This document shows positions 21,940 through 32,992 of a stretch of DNA of 64,000 nucleotides, piece by piece. Origin of the DNA: Telmatactis stephensoni. Taxonomy: Eukaryota; Cnidaria; Anthozoa; Actiniaria; Isophelliidae. Each line of letters opens with the position of its first letter. Positions within the stretch are counted from its first letter, which is position 1. The position numbers and the translations under genes were made by a program. Location of the stretch: positions 682,001 through 746,000 of the forward strand of contig JALIZF010001806.1 in NCBI GenBank assembly GCA_029948255.1. Reading direction: 5' to 3'. The notes beneath the pieces were generated by a model, which saw only the letters and a program-made list of their open reading frames with translations, had not been told where the DNA came from and did no database searches.

Positions 21940-24900
21940 CTATTCATCATCATCATCAGTTTCTTTATCGTCTTTATCGACGTCTTTACTCGATGGATGG
22001 CTTTTGGATAGAAATGCGATGCGTATTTCTTCCGATGCGCTGAGAATCGCTGAGATGATAGAAAAGAACATTGATAAGCCAAGTATAATGACAATAGCAT
22101 GGAGGACCTCTAGTATACCATCGGTGACGCTTTTGGGTGGTTCACCTATGAACGAATCGGAAAACAAAGTATTATGAATACATATTGTAATTATTTACAT
22201 GCATTTTTACCATGTTGCCACGAGAAACGTCGCTACTGTACGAATGATTGCGTCTGAGGCTGAATGGCCAAGCGCGCATTTTGCATTCGACAACAAAACT
22301 GAAAAACAAACAAACACAAACAAACAAACAAAAACCAAGCAGTGTGACGTCATAACTTTGACTACGTCACATCCGGAAAAAAACTCTCGTTTAGTCCGTC
22401 TGCGTAACAGCGACACGAATCGTGTTCTGGACCCCCAACGGTGTTTCCGATTTAAAAAGACGCTTGTGATTGGCTAAATCGTTAAGGTCGTTCTAACGCC
22501 GATTCTGATTGGATGTTCTCTCGCGCCTAAACGATTCGTATCGCTGTTACCAGATGGGCTAAACAAGACTTTATTTCCGAATTTGACGCAGGCTATCATC
22601 ATACCTTCATTAGGAACCAAATCTCCAAATCCAATCGTCGAGAAAGTTACAAAACAAAAATACAAAGCTTCGAAGAATGTCCAGCCTTGCGTCTCCGAAT
22701 AGAGTACAGCCCCCATCAGAAGCGACATTATCATAAACCCTACTGCCCAGGCTATTGTCCGTGTCTTAATTTTGACGTCATCGTTAATTAATTCAACAGT
22801 GATGCGGTAGTGCACGTAATGAATGACATCATTTATACGGTCACCAATACTCTTGAGGATCATAAGGTTAAGAGGTATACCAAAAAATGAAAAAATCATA
22901 CAAAATATTCGTCCTTCTGTCGTAGCAGGAGCTAAATGTCCATATCCTAGAAATAGAAGGAAAACGATTAGGTCTGCATATGGGTATCTCATCGCCGAAA
23001 TAGCAAACGTTGCGCGTTTAAAAATTACTTGTATCAATTTAAATTATAAAGGTTTTGGACATTTTATGGACTTTAAAGTATATGGTCCATATATTGCGCT
23101 GGCGCGAGATGTCGACGCTAGCAAAAGTCCATAGTTTGAGTTGAACGCAATCTGTGAACTCGCGAATTAATCCACAGTTTGCGTCGACGCGATCTATGGA
23201 CTTCAAAGTATATGGTCCATATCTTGCGCTGGCGCGAAATGTGGACGCTAGCAAACGTCCATAGTTTGAGTTGAACGCAATCTATTATGAACTTTAAAGT
23301 ATATGGTCCATATATTGCGCTGGCGCCAAATGTGGACGCTAGCAAAAGTCTATAGTTTGAGTTGAACGCAATCTGTGGACTCGCGAATCAATCCACACTT
23401 TGCGTCCACGCGAATTATGGACTTCAAAGTATATAGTATAGTCCATGGTATAGTGGTCCATATCTTGCGCTAGCGCGAAATGTGGACGCTAGCAAAAGTC
23501 CATCTGAAGTATGTTCAGGCAAGGACTTTTGATACAAAGGATAAAAAGTTTTTTTTTAGCTTTATTGATGAGCAAGCATTATCATATTTTGCATTATTAT
23601 TATTATTTATAAAAAATTGGAGCTCCGCTATTAGGTAGTATCTAATTTTTATATTATGTCTAATATAACCTACTCAGGTTTTGTTTTACTGTTTCTACTC
23701 GCGGTAAAAACATGCACTCTAGCTATTTCTTATTTAATGACTGACTTTTGCTACTTTTTCGTAGTAGTGAGTACCATCTTTATTATTTTGTAATTTGTCA
23801 AGGAGGCAATGAAATATTTCTATAGAGGGATTTCACAGCAGCCATGTTTGTGGTCAAAATTATAGTGCTTTTTTGCCAAGAGAAATGAAATCTTTTCTAA
23901 TTGAAAAACTTTCTATTGTACTTGCCCACAAACATGGCTGCCATGAAATCCCTCTATAAACAATGATACACTCACTGCACGATTGTAATTTTTATAAAAA
24001 TTCAAAAAATTATCTTTTTTGTAAGAACAAGCAACAAGTAGCAGAAACCAAAAGGCGGGAAAAAGCGAGCGCGAGCGCACATCCGGGACCTACTGCACAT
24101 ACCACTCTATTTTTATGAAATGCAGATTTTTGGTACGTACGTGATCTTTCCTACACAGTAAACTAATGGTGAAGGCCGGTTGCATATACTTCAGAAATAC
24201 TTACTGAAAAGTTCAGTTCTGCATTTTCTTGCCTTTCCATAACACCGTCAACCCAGGTTACGTCCTCCACCCCCACCCCTGGGGTCCAGTCATGCGAACA
24301 CGTCAAAACAAACAAACAAACAAACAAAATCTCCGCAATCAGCAGATATTACAATGAATGGCTCTTTTTGGTCGTTGACTCGTTGAGAGTCGTTGTGGAT
24401 CGTTTTAGGTTGCTCCAAGTTTTACTAACTACGTCAGCTTCTTACAATTTCGTCTGACGAAGTTAAGCTAAACCGTTTTCGCTTACATATACTTAAATAC
24501 TTGCCTTCCAAAAAACTGAAATAAATCTTGTTTGGTACATTAAATGATAAAATTCTTGGATTAATGCTGTGCCATTCAAGTCAATTAAACTTGGCTTTAC
24601 CTGCTTATAATAGATCGACAAAGCGCGCGACAGTCTTACCTATTGTGGTGACTACACTCCATGTAAAATATAACGAACCGTAATACGACCATCTTGATCT
24701 ACACCAACTTTCCACTGGTCCACCACAACGGTACTCGGTTGAAACTGAAATCGTACGAACCAGAAAATCGAATTCTTTATTCGACATGTTATATTTTTCA
24801 TGGAGAGATTTCCTCAAGCCGTTCAAATGGACAACTGCTTGGGCTTCGTTTTCGTTTTCTAAGACTTGGAATACGGCAGCTCCGCAGAAAAGGTAGATTC

Positions 24901-24961
24901 CTAGCAGAACGATCACAGACAGTAGTCGTTTCGATGCTTTCTTCATCAGCTTTTTTGCCAT
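21940..24961 (-). CDS. Two-pore-domain potassium channel subunit (gene A)
   Basis: Three exons, 24961-24640, 22946-22605 and 22145-21940, join in phase 1 at both introns and give 289 residues. Family: K2P (KCNK) channels, plasma-membrane dimers carrying background K+ current. Seen: TM1 about residues 12-31; an extracellular cap segment with Asn-Met-Ser glycosylation site and cysteines; first selectivity filter TIGYGH split by intron 1; TM2 (GRIFCMIFSFFGIPLNLMIL); TM3 about 171-191; second filter TIGFGD at 211-216; TM4 in exon 3 (HAIVIILGLSMFFSIISAIL); and a short acidic C-tail of Asp/Glu. All channel elements are present. I cannot assign a vertebrate KCNK subtype. A tandem paralogue lies upstream at 27602-30943. 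Confidence 0.95.
22397..22556. mobile_element. MITE in intron 2 of K2P gene A
   Basis: Ends TCTGCGTAACAGCGACACGA and, inverted, TCTGGTAACAGCGATACGA, continuing into ATCGT. About 160 bp. It ends about 50 bp from the exon 2 donor at 22604, and is absent from the matching intron of gene B. Confidence 0.75.
23060..23515. repeat. Tandem/inverted repeat array with GGACTTTAAAGTATATGGTC words
   Basis: Units of roughly 120-200 bp contain TATGGACTTTAAAGTATATG, CCATATATTGCGCTGGCGCG, GTGGACGCTAGCAAAAGTCC and GAGTTGAACGCAATCTGTG. Three to four units, some truncated, lie in intron 1 of K2P gene A. Short palindromes inside the unit (CTTTAAAG, GCGCTGGCGC) suggest hairpins. Confidence 0.8.
23821..23958. mobile_element. 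MITE with TATAGAGGGATTTCA ends, copy 1
   Basis: TATAGAGGGATTTCACAGCA and, inverted, TATAGAGGGATTTCATGGCA are the ends; both are followed by GCCATGTTTGTGG. 138 bp. The second copy, at 37437-37573, lies in inverse orientation in a RAB32 intron, proving mobility. Confidence 0.9.
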
Positions 24962-25095
24962 TAGATTCCATAATTAACAACTAGTCTTGGCTTTCCTTAA
25001 TCGCCTAAAGGCGTTTTTATCTCTTTAATTAATGGGTTCTGCTTTATAAACGATGAAGAGCCATTGAAAAACCAGCTTGACAACTTACTTGTCAA
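24962..25095 (-). promoter_or_regulatory. Promoter and 5' UTR region of K2P gene A
   Basis: On the minus strand a TATA-like TTTATAAAGCAGAACCCAT lies about 75 bp upstream of the start codon. The block from here to 25095, including TTGACAAGTAAGTTGTCAAG (a short palindrome), is conserved upstream of gene B, so it was duplicated with the gene and is a good candidate for core regulation. Confidence 0.6.
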
Positions 25096-25892
25096 AGGTT
25101 AGTGAACAATGACAAGTTTTGCTGTGGATTTCAGTGCTCAACAAGCAAAAGAAATCACACGTTAATTTCAATCCTTCGCTGCTCACGACTATTCAACCGT
25201 ACCGAATGCCTGGATATAGAGCGGTTTTGAGTGGGAAACTTACCTAGCTCGCCGTACTGACACCTTGTCACTTCCATCTCAGGTCCTTTTGTATGACCGC
25301 TATGTTATCCTAGCTGGCTGGGTAAAGTCTATTAAGAAATGTGGGAAACGAAGATACTTTATTTGAACACCGTGCCAAAACGACTACGTATGCGCGGGAA
25401 GGAAGAGGTGACTCCAATGGTTTACACTGGGCGCGCGCTGATACAGTCACGCGGTTTTACTGACACTAGTGAAAAACGTCTGCGCATGCGTGCATATTAT
25501 GATGTTTTCTTAAGAAATGTGTGAATTTTAGCTTGAAATGAAATGCTCGTGTTCTCGGTGTATACATAAAATTTCTCTTGTATACTTTTGCGAGACAAAG
25601 ATATTGCATTAATGAAGTCATTATGTGAATACTGGCCCTGTGTCAAGAATCACCTTAAGTTTTGACATTTTGTGAAAGCCATTGTTGAAGGCAAGCGTAA
25701 AAGCGAATTTTAATGTGCATAAGTGTTTTTAATCGAAGGAATGCTAACGAAAAAGGCCTAAATACGATATGCAGTCGGTTATTGATATTTTGACGTAACG
25801 GAAAGCTCATGGACACCATTTTGGGCCATGAGAAAACTCGAAAAATCACCTAAAAGTTACTTAAGCCATTTTCATAGGTACCTCTTCAGTTT

Positions 25893-26049
25893 AGAGCAGC
25901 CATTTCGTATGACTGGGAAAACGGCACGATCACCGTACGTATACGGTACGATTACGGCAGGAATTTCGAATGTTTTTAAAGAAATTACGATACTGAAACT
26001 GTCACGGTATGGTGCGGTAAGTTTCCCACTCATACGAAAATTGCTCTAT
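25893..26049. mobile_element. MITE-like element, AGAGTRGATTTCGTATGA family, copy 2
   Basis: Starts AGAGCAGCCATTTCGTATGA and ends TCATACGAAAATTGCTCTA. Shares AATTTCGAATGTTTTTA with copies 1 and 4. Confidence 0.75.
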
Positions 26050-26364
26050 GCTTGAGAATTACATGGAACGTGGCCACTAATATCCAAAAATGTTTTCATT
26101 TCGTTTATCTTATTTATTTTTCTTTCCAATAAATTTATTCAGTTTTTATTAAAAATTAGCATTACTTCCTAAATTGTATTAAAAACGGTTTACTTTTCAC
26201 TTAACCCTATGACAGGCCAGTGTCACGTGGGGATTTCCTACGAGCGTCCAGCGGTTGTCTTCTTGAATTCAGTCTGGGGATCTAGATTGAGCCTTGTTTT
26301 CACTACGACGCAAGCTAAGGGCAAGCACAGCAATCAGAAATTGTCCTTTTTCTTGTGCTTGCGA

Positions 26365-26850
26365 TCATGTCATATGAGAACGGAGCATTATGCTGCTTGC
26401 GCTGGTGTTTGCGTCCATGTTGTCTCAATGAAAACGGAGCATTATGCTGCTTGCGCTTGTGCTTACGTCCATGTTATCTCAATGAAAACGGCGCATTATG
26501 CTGCTTGCGCTTGTGCTTGCGTCCATGTTATCTCGATGAAAACGGAGCATTATGCTTGCGTTTGTGCTTGCGTCCATGTTATCTCAATGAAAACGGAGCA
26601 TAATGTTGCTTGCGCTTGTGCTTGCGTCCATGTTATCTCAATGAAAACGGAGCATTATGTTGCTTGCGCTTGTGCTGGTGTCCATGTTATCTCAATGAAA
26701 ATGAAGCATTATGCTGCTTGTGCTTGTGCTTGCGTCCATGTTATCTCAATGAAAACGGAGCATAATGCTGCTTGCGCTTGTGCTTGCGTCCATGTTATCT
26801 CAATGAAAACGAAGCATTATGTTGCTTGCGCTTGTGCTTGCGTTGCTAGT
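26365..26850 (+). repeat. 54-bp minisatellite, about nine units
   Basis: Unit words are TCTCAATGAAAACGGAGCAT, TATGCTGCTTGCGCTTGTGC and TTGCGTCCATGT. One unit is shorter by a few bases. Because 54 is a multiple of three, a plus-strand frame stays open and codes an 18-residue repeat, but there is no splice or start evidence for a gene. A related GCAAGCTAAGGGCAAGCAC stretch at about 26310 suggests an element whose interior expanded. Confidence 0.9.
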
Positions 26851-27542
26851 GACAACCACTTGTGGTTTGATTTCCTGGTCCACTGAGACCCAAGATCAAC
26901 TAGCTTAGTTCGTCCTCATCTCCAAATTGTTCAGTCTGCATGGTAAAATCAATGTCTTCGCGCCATGCAATGCAATTTCTAAAACATTTTGAAGGGTCCT
27001 TTTCCTCGTGCCTTCTATTCAGCGGGCGCATTTTAATCAAAGTACCGATAAGAGATTGACTCCATAATGTGTTACACATCTACTCTTTAACTTCCAACTT
27101 GTGCATTTGCCAACACTATCTACTTCAGTAAAAACAAAGGCTTGCGTTCAAACTGTCCTTTAAGTAAGAAAAGCAATGTGGATTGGAACTGAGTTCACCA
27201 TTTTTCCTCAATTATATCGACTGTCCAATCACTACTATCTTCAAGGCGTCTGATATCCATTTTAAAGGATGGTTTGTCTCACAAATTTGAGAGCTGTACT
27301 TATTTTTCATTGATATTTTTTCCAGGGAACACAATGGAGTATGATGCATGCAAAGCTTGTCAAAGTTTTCTTCATCTCAGCCATTCTGTTGCAATAATTC
27401 ACTTATTCAACAGGTGAAAGCAAGTATTCTACTCTTTTTCCCATCTGTGTTGTCTTAGTGGCTCAAGGGAAGTAAGCAACGCCAAGAAGAAATGTTTCAA
27501 GATTCATGCTAATTGTCAGGAACAACAAATACAAAATAGAGT

Positions 27543-27548
27543 TTTATT
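27543..27548 (-). promoter_or_regulatory. Candidate polyadenylation signal of K2P gene B
   Basis: AATAAA on the minus strand, 54 bp after the stop codon at 27602. Confidence 0.5.
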
Positions 27549-27601
27549 CAAAAGAAAACTGTCAATGTTGTGCTGTTTTCACTCATCATACAACCACGTT
27601 A

Positions 27602-30600
27602 TTAGTCCAACTCGTGGCCCAGACTAATTTTCTCATCTTCATCAATTTCTTTCTCGTCTTTGTCGTCGTCACTACTGGATGGACGTTTTTTGGTTGGAAA
27701 TGCGATGCGCATTTCTTCCGATGCGCTAAGAATCGCTGAGATGATAGAAAAGAACATTGATAAGCCAAGTATAATGACAATAGCATGGAGGACCTCTAGT
27801 ATACCATCGGTGACCCTTTTAGGTGGTTCACCTATGAACGAATCAAAAAAATAGAACTGTAAGAAAACATCGCGCTAATTACATGCAATTTTATCACAAT
27901 CATAGCAGGCTGCAATGCTCGACGACATTGCGCAAACGTAGCTACTGCGCGAACATTGAAAACCAAATTGTTACGCAGAAACAGTCCAGTGCAGTTGACC
28001 AATAAGGTGATATACCACTAGACAACATTATTGCCTTAAAAGCTGGCGGGCTTACGCGCATCCGCGTCTTGACCACAGGAATCCCAAGCACTGAATATTT
28101 TATCAAAAGATTTTCCCATATCATATCTTTGAGATTAATTTTGAGGATTGCTGCAAACAGGGAAGCACTTGGAGCAAAAGGCAGATGACAGAATATATTA
28201 CAATGTCCTCAAACTGATTTTTTGGGGACTAACTTTGGCTTCTGTGGCTTAGTTTTCGCCGGTAAAGTTACACGGCCGAAAGTTTTCATCGGGATCGTTT
28301 CACAAGTCGCGCATGCGTGGTAGATATTGCTGCGGTGTCGACTGCAATACATTGATGACAACAATGTGTCTGCAAATATTTGCCACATGTTGCCGCAACA
28401 ATGTTACACTAAAATAGTAGTCTCGAGTACCATGTTGCACCAACGCTAACGATTTGTGTCGCTTTTACACAGATGAACATAACAAGAGTATATTTCTGAG
28501 TTTGACGCAAGCTATCATACCTTCATTAGGAACCAAGTCTCCAAATCCAATAGTCGAGAAAGTTACAAAACAAAAATACAAAGCTTCAAAGAAAGTCCAG
28601 CCTTGTGTCTCTGCATACAGTACAGCTCCCATCAGTAGCGTTACCACCATAAACCCTAGTGTCCAGGCTATTGTCCGTGTCCTAATTTTGACGTCATCGT
28701 TAATTAATTCAACAGTGAGTCGGTAATGTACGTAACGAATGACGTCATTTATACGGTCACCAATGCTCTTGAGGATCATAAGGTTAAGAGGTATACCAAA
28801 AAATGCAAAAATCATACAAAATATTCGTCCTTCTGTTGTAGCAGGAGTTAAATGTCCATATCCTAGGGAAAGAAAGAAGTATTAGGTCTAATTTTGACAT
28901 AAATATAGCCCTTACATTTGACAAATGAACATTTATCAGTAAACCTGGTTTTAGCTGATCCGTGATACCGAAATTCATAGTCTGTCAGCGGTATTATTAG
29001 GAGAACGCAAATAGGAACACAACGCGTATTGCAGCAACGTTGCGCGCAACATTTCAGTGAAGGAGTTGTACGATGTACTTCTGCAACTTTTGCATGTAAC
29101 TGCTTTGTTTATAATGGTAATTTAATAGCCTGCGATGCATCCGGAATTTTCTCTCTAAATACCGGACTTTACGAGTAACGTTCGGATGCATCGCAGGCTA
29201 TAATTTAACTGAGTGGAGTACAATTTGGGCCGAAATCATACCAGCTAATGATTACTTAATTGTATCCATTTGAAATCCCAATTCAATCAAATAAGTCAGT
29301 ATATGCTCAGAAAAGGCCTTTTTTATTCATTTACCGTATTCAAACATAGTTGAATAATTGCAATCAAGTATTGCAAAACAACAATTGGTACAATTGGCTG
29401 AAAAAAGATATGATTTAAAGTAAACAAAAAAGATGAAATTTAGGAAGAAATCGTATCCTTTTAACCAATCAGGTTGCAGGATTTGCTAAAAAATATAATG
29501 AGCTTTTATCATGCAATTCCAAAAGTCACAGTACAGAGATATAATTACCAGAGTTGGAAAGAGCACGTCAAAATTAGTAAAACTGTGAAGTTTGAATGAA
29601 GTAACTTTCAAACTCACGAAGATTTTTCGAAATCGAAATTTTGTATGAATTAAAACATTAATTCGCTGGTAGGCAATAGATGCCTACCAGCAAAGGTTTT
29701 CTTACAAATTCACACTTTTCAAAAATTCATATTCTCACTGACGAGTTTTGGATTTAATTCCTTCAAACTTCACTGTCTTGCTAATTTTAACATGCTCTTT
29801 CCAGCTATGGTACTTCTTTTTCTGTTTTACGAATTTAAAAATACATGATAAAAGCTCATTAAGCACAAAGAACAATGGGAAATGCTAGACTCTGTCGTGT
29901 CATATATATCTACCTGGCTTCTGTTTCACGTATCAAATAAAATTATTTTGATAGTTCAGTGTGAAATATAGGTAAAGAGAAACAAACGAACAAAAACAAA
30001 AACAATAAAGATGTGGTCTAACAGTATGTCAACTTACTGTCTCACGGATCGGCAGGTCAGTTTTTGGCATTTTTTCGTAGCAGTGATTACCCGTTTTATT
30101 ATATTTGCGTTTTGTCAAAGAGACAATGGATTATTTCGATAAACAATTATACGCTCACTGCACGATTGTAACTTTTATAAATAAATCAAAAATTATCTTG
30201 TTAAAGTTATCAGAGTTTCAATAATTTTTTAGTTTTTACTTTTTAACAATCAGTGATTTCTTTGTATCTGAAAACAATTATCATGGTGGTACATCCCCCC
30301 TCAAAAAATCATTTCTTTGACGTGGTGGTTAACGTACGATTTTTGCATTGTAACAGGAGAGTCAAAAGATAACTGAAATGGGAACGATCAAGCGATGTTC
30401 CACTAATTAAGTTATCTCAAATAATTCGTGAGCTTCTTACAATTTTGTCTGACAAAACTAAACCGTTTTTGCATAAAACATAAAAATAAAGGCTTCCGAA
30501 AAAAGTAATTTTTGTTTGCTTAAATGATTAAAGTCTTGGACATTTATGTTGTGCCATTCAAGTCAATTAAACTTGGCTTTACCTGCTTGTAATGGATCGA

Positions 30601-30943
30601 CAAAGCGCGCGACAGTCTTACCTATTGTGGTGACTACACTCCATGTAAAATACAGTGACGCATAATACGACCATCTTGAACTGCACCAACTTTCCACTGG
30701 TCCGCCACAGCGGTACTTTGTTGCCATTGAAATCTTATGAACCAGAAAATCAAACTCTTCGCTCGACATGTTATACTTCGAGTGAAGAGATTTCCTCAAG
30801 CCGTTCAAATGGACAACTGTTTGGGCTTCGTTTTCGTTTTCTAAGACTTGGAATACGGCAGCTCCGCAGAAAAGGTAGATTCCTAGCAGAACGATTAGAC
30901 AGAGCAGTCGTTTTGTATCTGTCTTCATCAGCTTTTCTGCCAT
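27602..30943 (-). CDS. Two-pore-domain potassium channel subunit (gene B)
   Basis: Tandem paralogue of gene A with the same three-exon plan: 30943-30622 (322 nt), 28862-28521 (342 nt) and 27831-27602 (230 nt), 297 residues. Exons 1 and 2 have exactly the lengths of gene A; exon 3 is 24 nt longer and ends in a different tail (EKISLGHELD). Both filters, TIGYGH across intron 1 and TIGFGD in exon 2, and four transmembrane segments are intact. Differences from gene A cluster in TM3 (AWTLGFMVVTLLMG), the cap and the C-tail, which suggests retained channel function with altered gating or partner binding. Vertebrate subtype not assignable from sequence reading alone. Same orientation as gene A; separate promoters are likely because the upstream block is also duplicated. 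Confidence 0.95.
28050..28341. mobile_element. TGGACACCGC-family element, second copy (inverse orientation)
   Basis: Inverse of the element at 8457-8796: shares GTCTTGACCACAGGAATCCC, GGGGACTAACTTTG and CGCATGCGTGGTAGATATTG. The right terminus CTGCGGTGTCGA corresponds to the TGGACACCGCAG end. Lies in intron 2 of K2P gene B, not in gene A. Confidence 0.8.
29125..29202. mobile_element. Short hairpin MITE, about 78 bp
   Basis: ATAGCCTGCGATGCATCCG at the left and CGGATGCATCGCAGGCTAT at the right are perfect inverted repeats. In intron 1 of K2P gene B. Confidence 0.85.
29498..29861. mobile_element. Palindromic element, about 365 bp
   Basis: ATGAGCTTTTATCATG at the left and CATGATAAAAGCTCAT at the right. 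The arms carry matching GGAAAGAGCACG / inverted GGAAAGAGCATG and CTGTGAAGTTTGAA / CAGTGAAGTTTGAAGG blocks, and the centre is a GGTAGGCAATAGATGCCTACC hairpin read in parts. In intron 1 of K2P gene B. Confidence 0.8.
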
Positions 30944-31090
30944 TAGATTCCATATTTTACCACCTAGTGTCCTTCCTCACTTCCCCAAAGGCGTTTTCTT
31001 CTTTTTTATTGATGGGTTCTGCTTTATAAACGATGAATAGCCATTGAGAAACCAGTTTGACAACTTACTTGTCAAAGGTTAGTGACCGAT
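30944..31090 (-). promoter_or_regulatory. Promoter and 5' UTR region of K2P gene B
   Basis: Contains the same GTTTATAAAGCAGAACCCAT stretch and TTGACAAGTAAGTTGTCAAA block as upstream of gene A, at the same distance from the ATG, whereas sequence further upstream (31091 on) is unrelated. Confidence 0.6.
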
Positions 31091-32992
31091 GAAGGAGTCA
31101 CTGGATTGCGCATGTCCTGTTCAATCAAGTTCTGTAGGTAAGAGCGACATTGTCTTCTGGTACCGGTAGAAAACATTCAACAAAAACATGAACAGGTTAA
31201 TAGAAATCATGAAAAGAAAGAAACAAAGGCAAATTACATATGATTATTTTGGATGAATTAGTTTAAGAAAATAGAAATACTTAGTTTCAAGGAAAACTTC
31301 TAGGATTAGCTGGAGTCCGCATTGCTTTGAACTAGATGATGTTATGGTCAAGGGGGAGCTTGGCTGGAACCCCTCTAGAGTCTGGCTAGCTGATAAACTT
31401 GTTCGCAGGCATGCAAATAGATCAACCAATTTTTCCTTGCACGTCTTGTGTTGAAATAACATTATCATATAACTTCGGCAAATACGAACACGAAAGTACT
31501 TATAGCAAATACGAAATGTGAGTCACCGAACTTCCTTAGGATTTAAATATATATGTGGCATCAAATTAGCTCTATATTTCTCGTTAAAAACAGCTAGCGC
31601 GCACTGCGTAGGGATCAAACAAGAAGCGGCAATTTTAATGTTGCTAAACTAGCTTTTCTTTGAAATGGCTGTCGACTATAATTATATTATGTATGAATGC
31701 AAATAAATAAAAATAATGAAATATGAATTTAAAGACACCGAATCGGTGTAGCATAAGTTGGCGACGAAATCTTTGCTAAAATGAAAAATTTAAGCATAGT
31801 CAATTAAAAGTGCTGTGAGCCACCTTAAATAATGCATGATAGGCAATTTTGTCAGCTGTTACAAATAATAATAATAATAATAAATTAATAAACAACTAAG
31901 AGGCCACAATACTACTGAACAAGCTTACTTTGGCACAATGTTTAGTAATTATATTAATGCTTTGTTGCGAATTTCGCAACAAGCGTGCGCGATTTCGATG
32001 AGATTTAATTTTCATCTCTAATTTTTTTGGGGATTGCCCTCGGCGTGAACAGCACTGATGAGAAGCTAGGAATTGCTCCTTTTACTCGAAAGAGGTTTTG
32101 ATAGACAAGAAAATACAATTTTTGCACCTTTAATTTTAAATTACACGTGCTAAAGAGGTTTTAATCAATGATTATATAGATTATTGATTAGTTAGTCGAT
32201 GGGGCGAAAAGGCCCTGGGAACGAGATTGTAAAAACACTAAATAAAATAAAAATATATCATTAGAATCAAATAAGGCAAAAGTAACAGCGCAAAATTCAG
32301 GAAGAGGAAGAAGAAAAAGAAGAAGAAAAAGATAAAAAGAAAAAAAAGATTCCGCCCTCGGCACGACTCGAACCTGTAACTCCTAAAGAGGCACCCCCCG
32401 GAAACAAAGTAAAAAAAAAAAAGAGAATAAATTATTAAAAAAATTAAAATCGAAAATGAAATTTTGGGACGATTCTCCCGAGACATTCTATGAAGCTGAG
32501 ACATCGAATCGACTTACGTTACGGTTGGAGATTTCGGCCCCATCCACGCTATCCCGGTGCTACATATTACAGTTGACTTAGCCCGAAGGCCAGGGAGGGA
32601 GACGATATCCGGACCCTAATCCATACCTTTAGATATCACCTTAGACCGCTGCGCTACCTAGACACTAATAATTTTAATGTCTAATTGGGGTAGTCTATTC
32701 GGCGAAGTTTCATTATGATCCAAATCCTTAGGGACATATCAAAACCAATCAAAATCCAGTAACCGTCAATAGACGCTTTAGCTTCAATTCGTATGCAAAC
32801 GCATAAAACGGAGGACGCCAAGTAAAGTAATCGGTAATTTAATAATTTTTGCCCGCGAGAAGCTAACCAATCGCAGACCTCGTAATACAGCACCAGTATA
32901 TCATCCAATCAGGAAGAACGTTACAACTCCAACATTCTGGGATCACATGATTTGACCATGAGCTAGAGATATCAACAAAATACGAAGTGAAA
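31091..32992. other. Intergenic region between K2P gene B and RAB32
   Basis: Holds a short (AAT)n at 31866-31883, a purine-rich AAGAAGAAAA tract at about 32300-32350 and the tRNA-like repeat copy at 32345-32770. A frame at 31244-31468 is open but has no recognisable homology. The RAB32 promoter should lie just left of 32993; no TATA box was evident. Confidence 0.4.
32345..32770 (-). mobile_element. tRNA-like repeat with separated A and B boxes, copy 2
   Basis: Matches 20690-21110: the GTAGCGCAGCGGTCTAAGG A-box segment, the GGACGATTCTCCCGAGACAT interior (plus strand) and the outer TAGTCTATTCGGCGAAGTTT (plus strand) are shared. The B-box region is more diverged (ACAGGTTCGAGTCGTGC). A T-rich tail again follows the B box on the minus strand. 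Confidence 0.65.

Larger units (their letters stand above)
25096..27601. other. Repeat-rich intergenic region between the two K2P genes
   Basis: No exon supported. Contains the 18040-type repeat at 25160-25335, an end fragment of the TGGACACCGC family near 25361, diverged ends of the 221-360 family at about 25630-25895, a MITE at 25893-26049 and the minisatellite at 26365-26850. The stretch 26880-27540 shows nothing I can name. Confidence 0.5.

Noticed and set aside
26209..26886. 225-codon frame over the minisatellite
   Set aside because: 54-bp units keep any stop-free frame open; there is no coding or splice evidence at the flanks.
31244..31468. Minus-strand frame of 74 codons
   Set aside because: No recognisable domain, no splice context, composition like neighbouring non-coding DNA.
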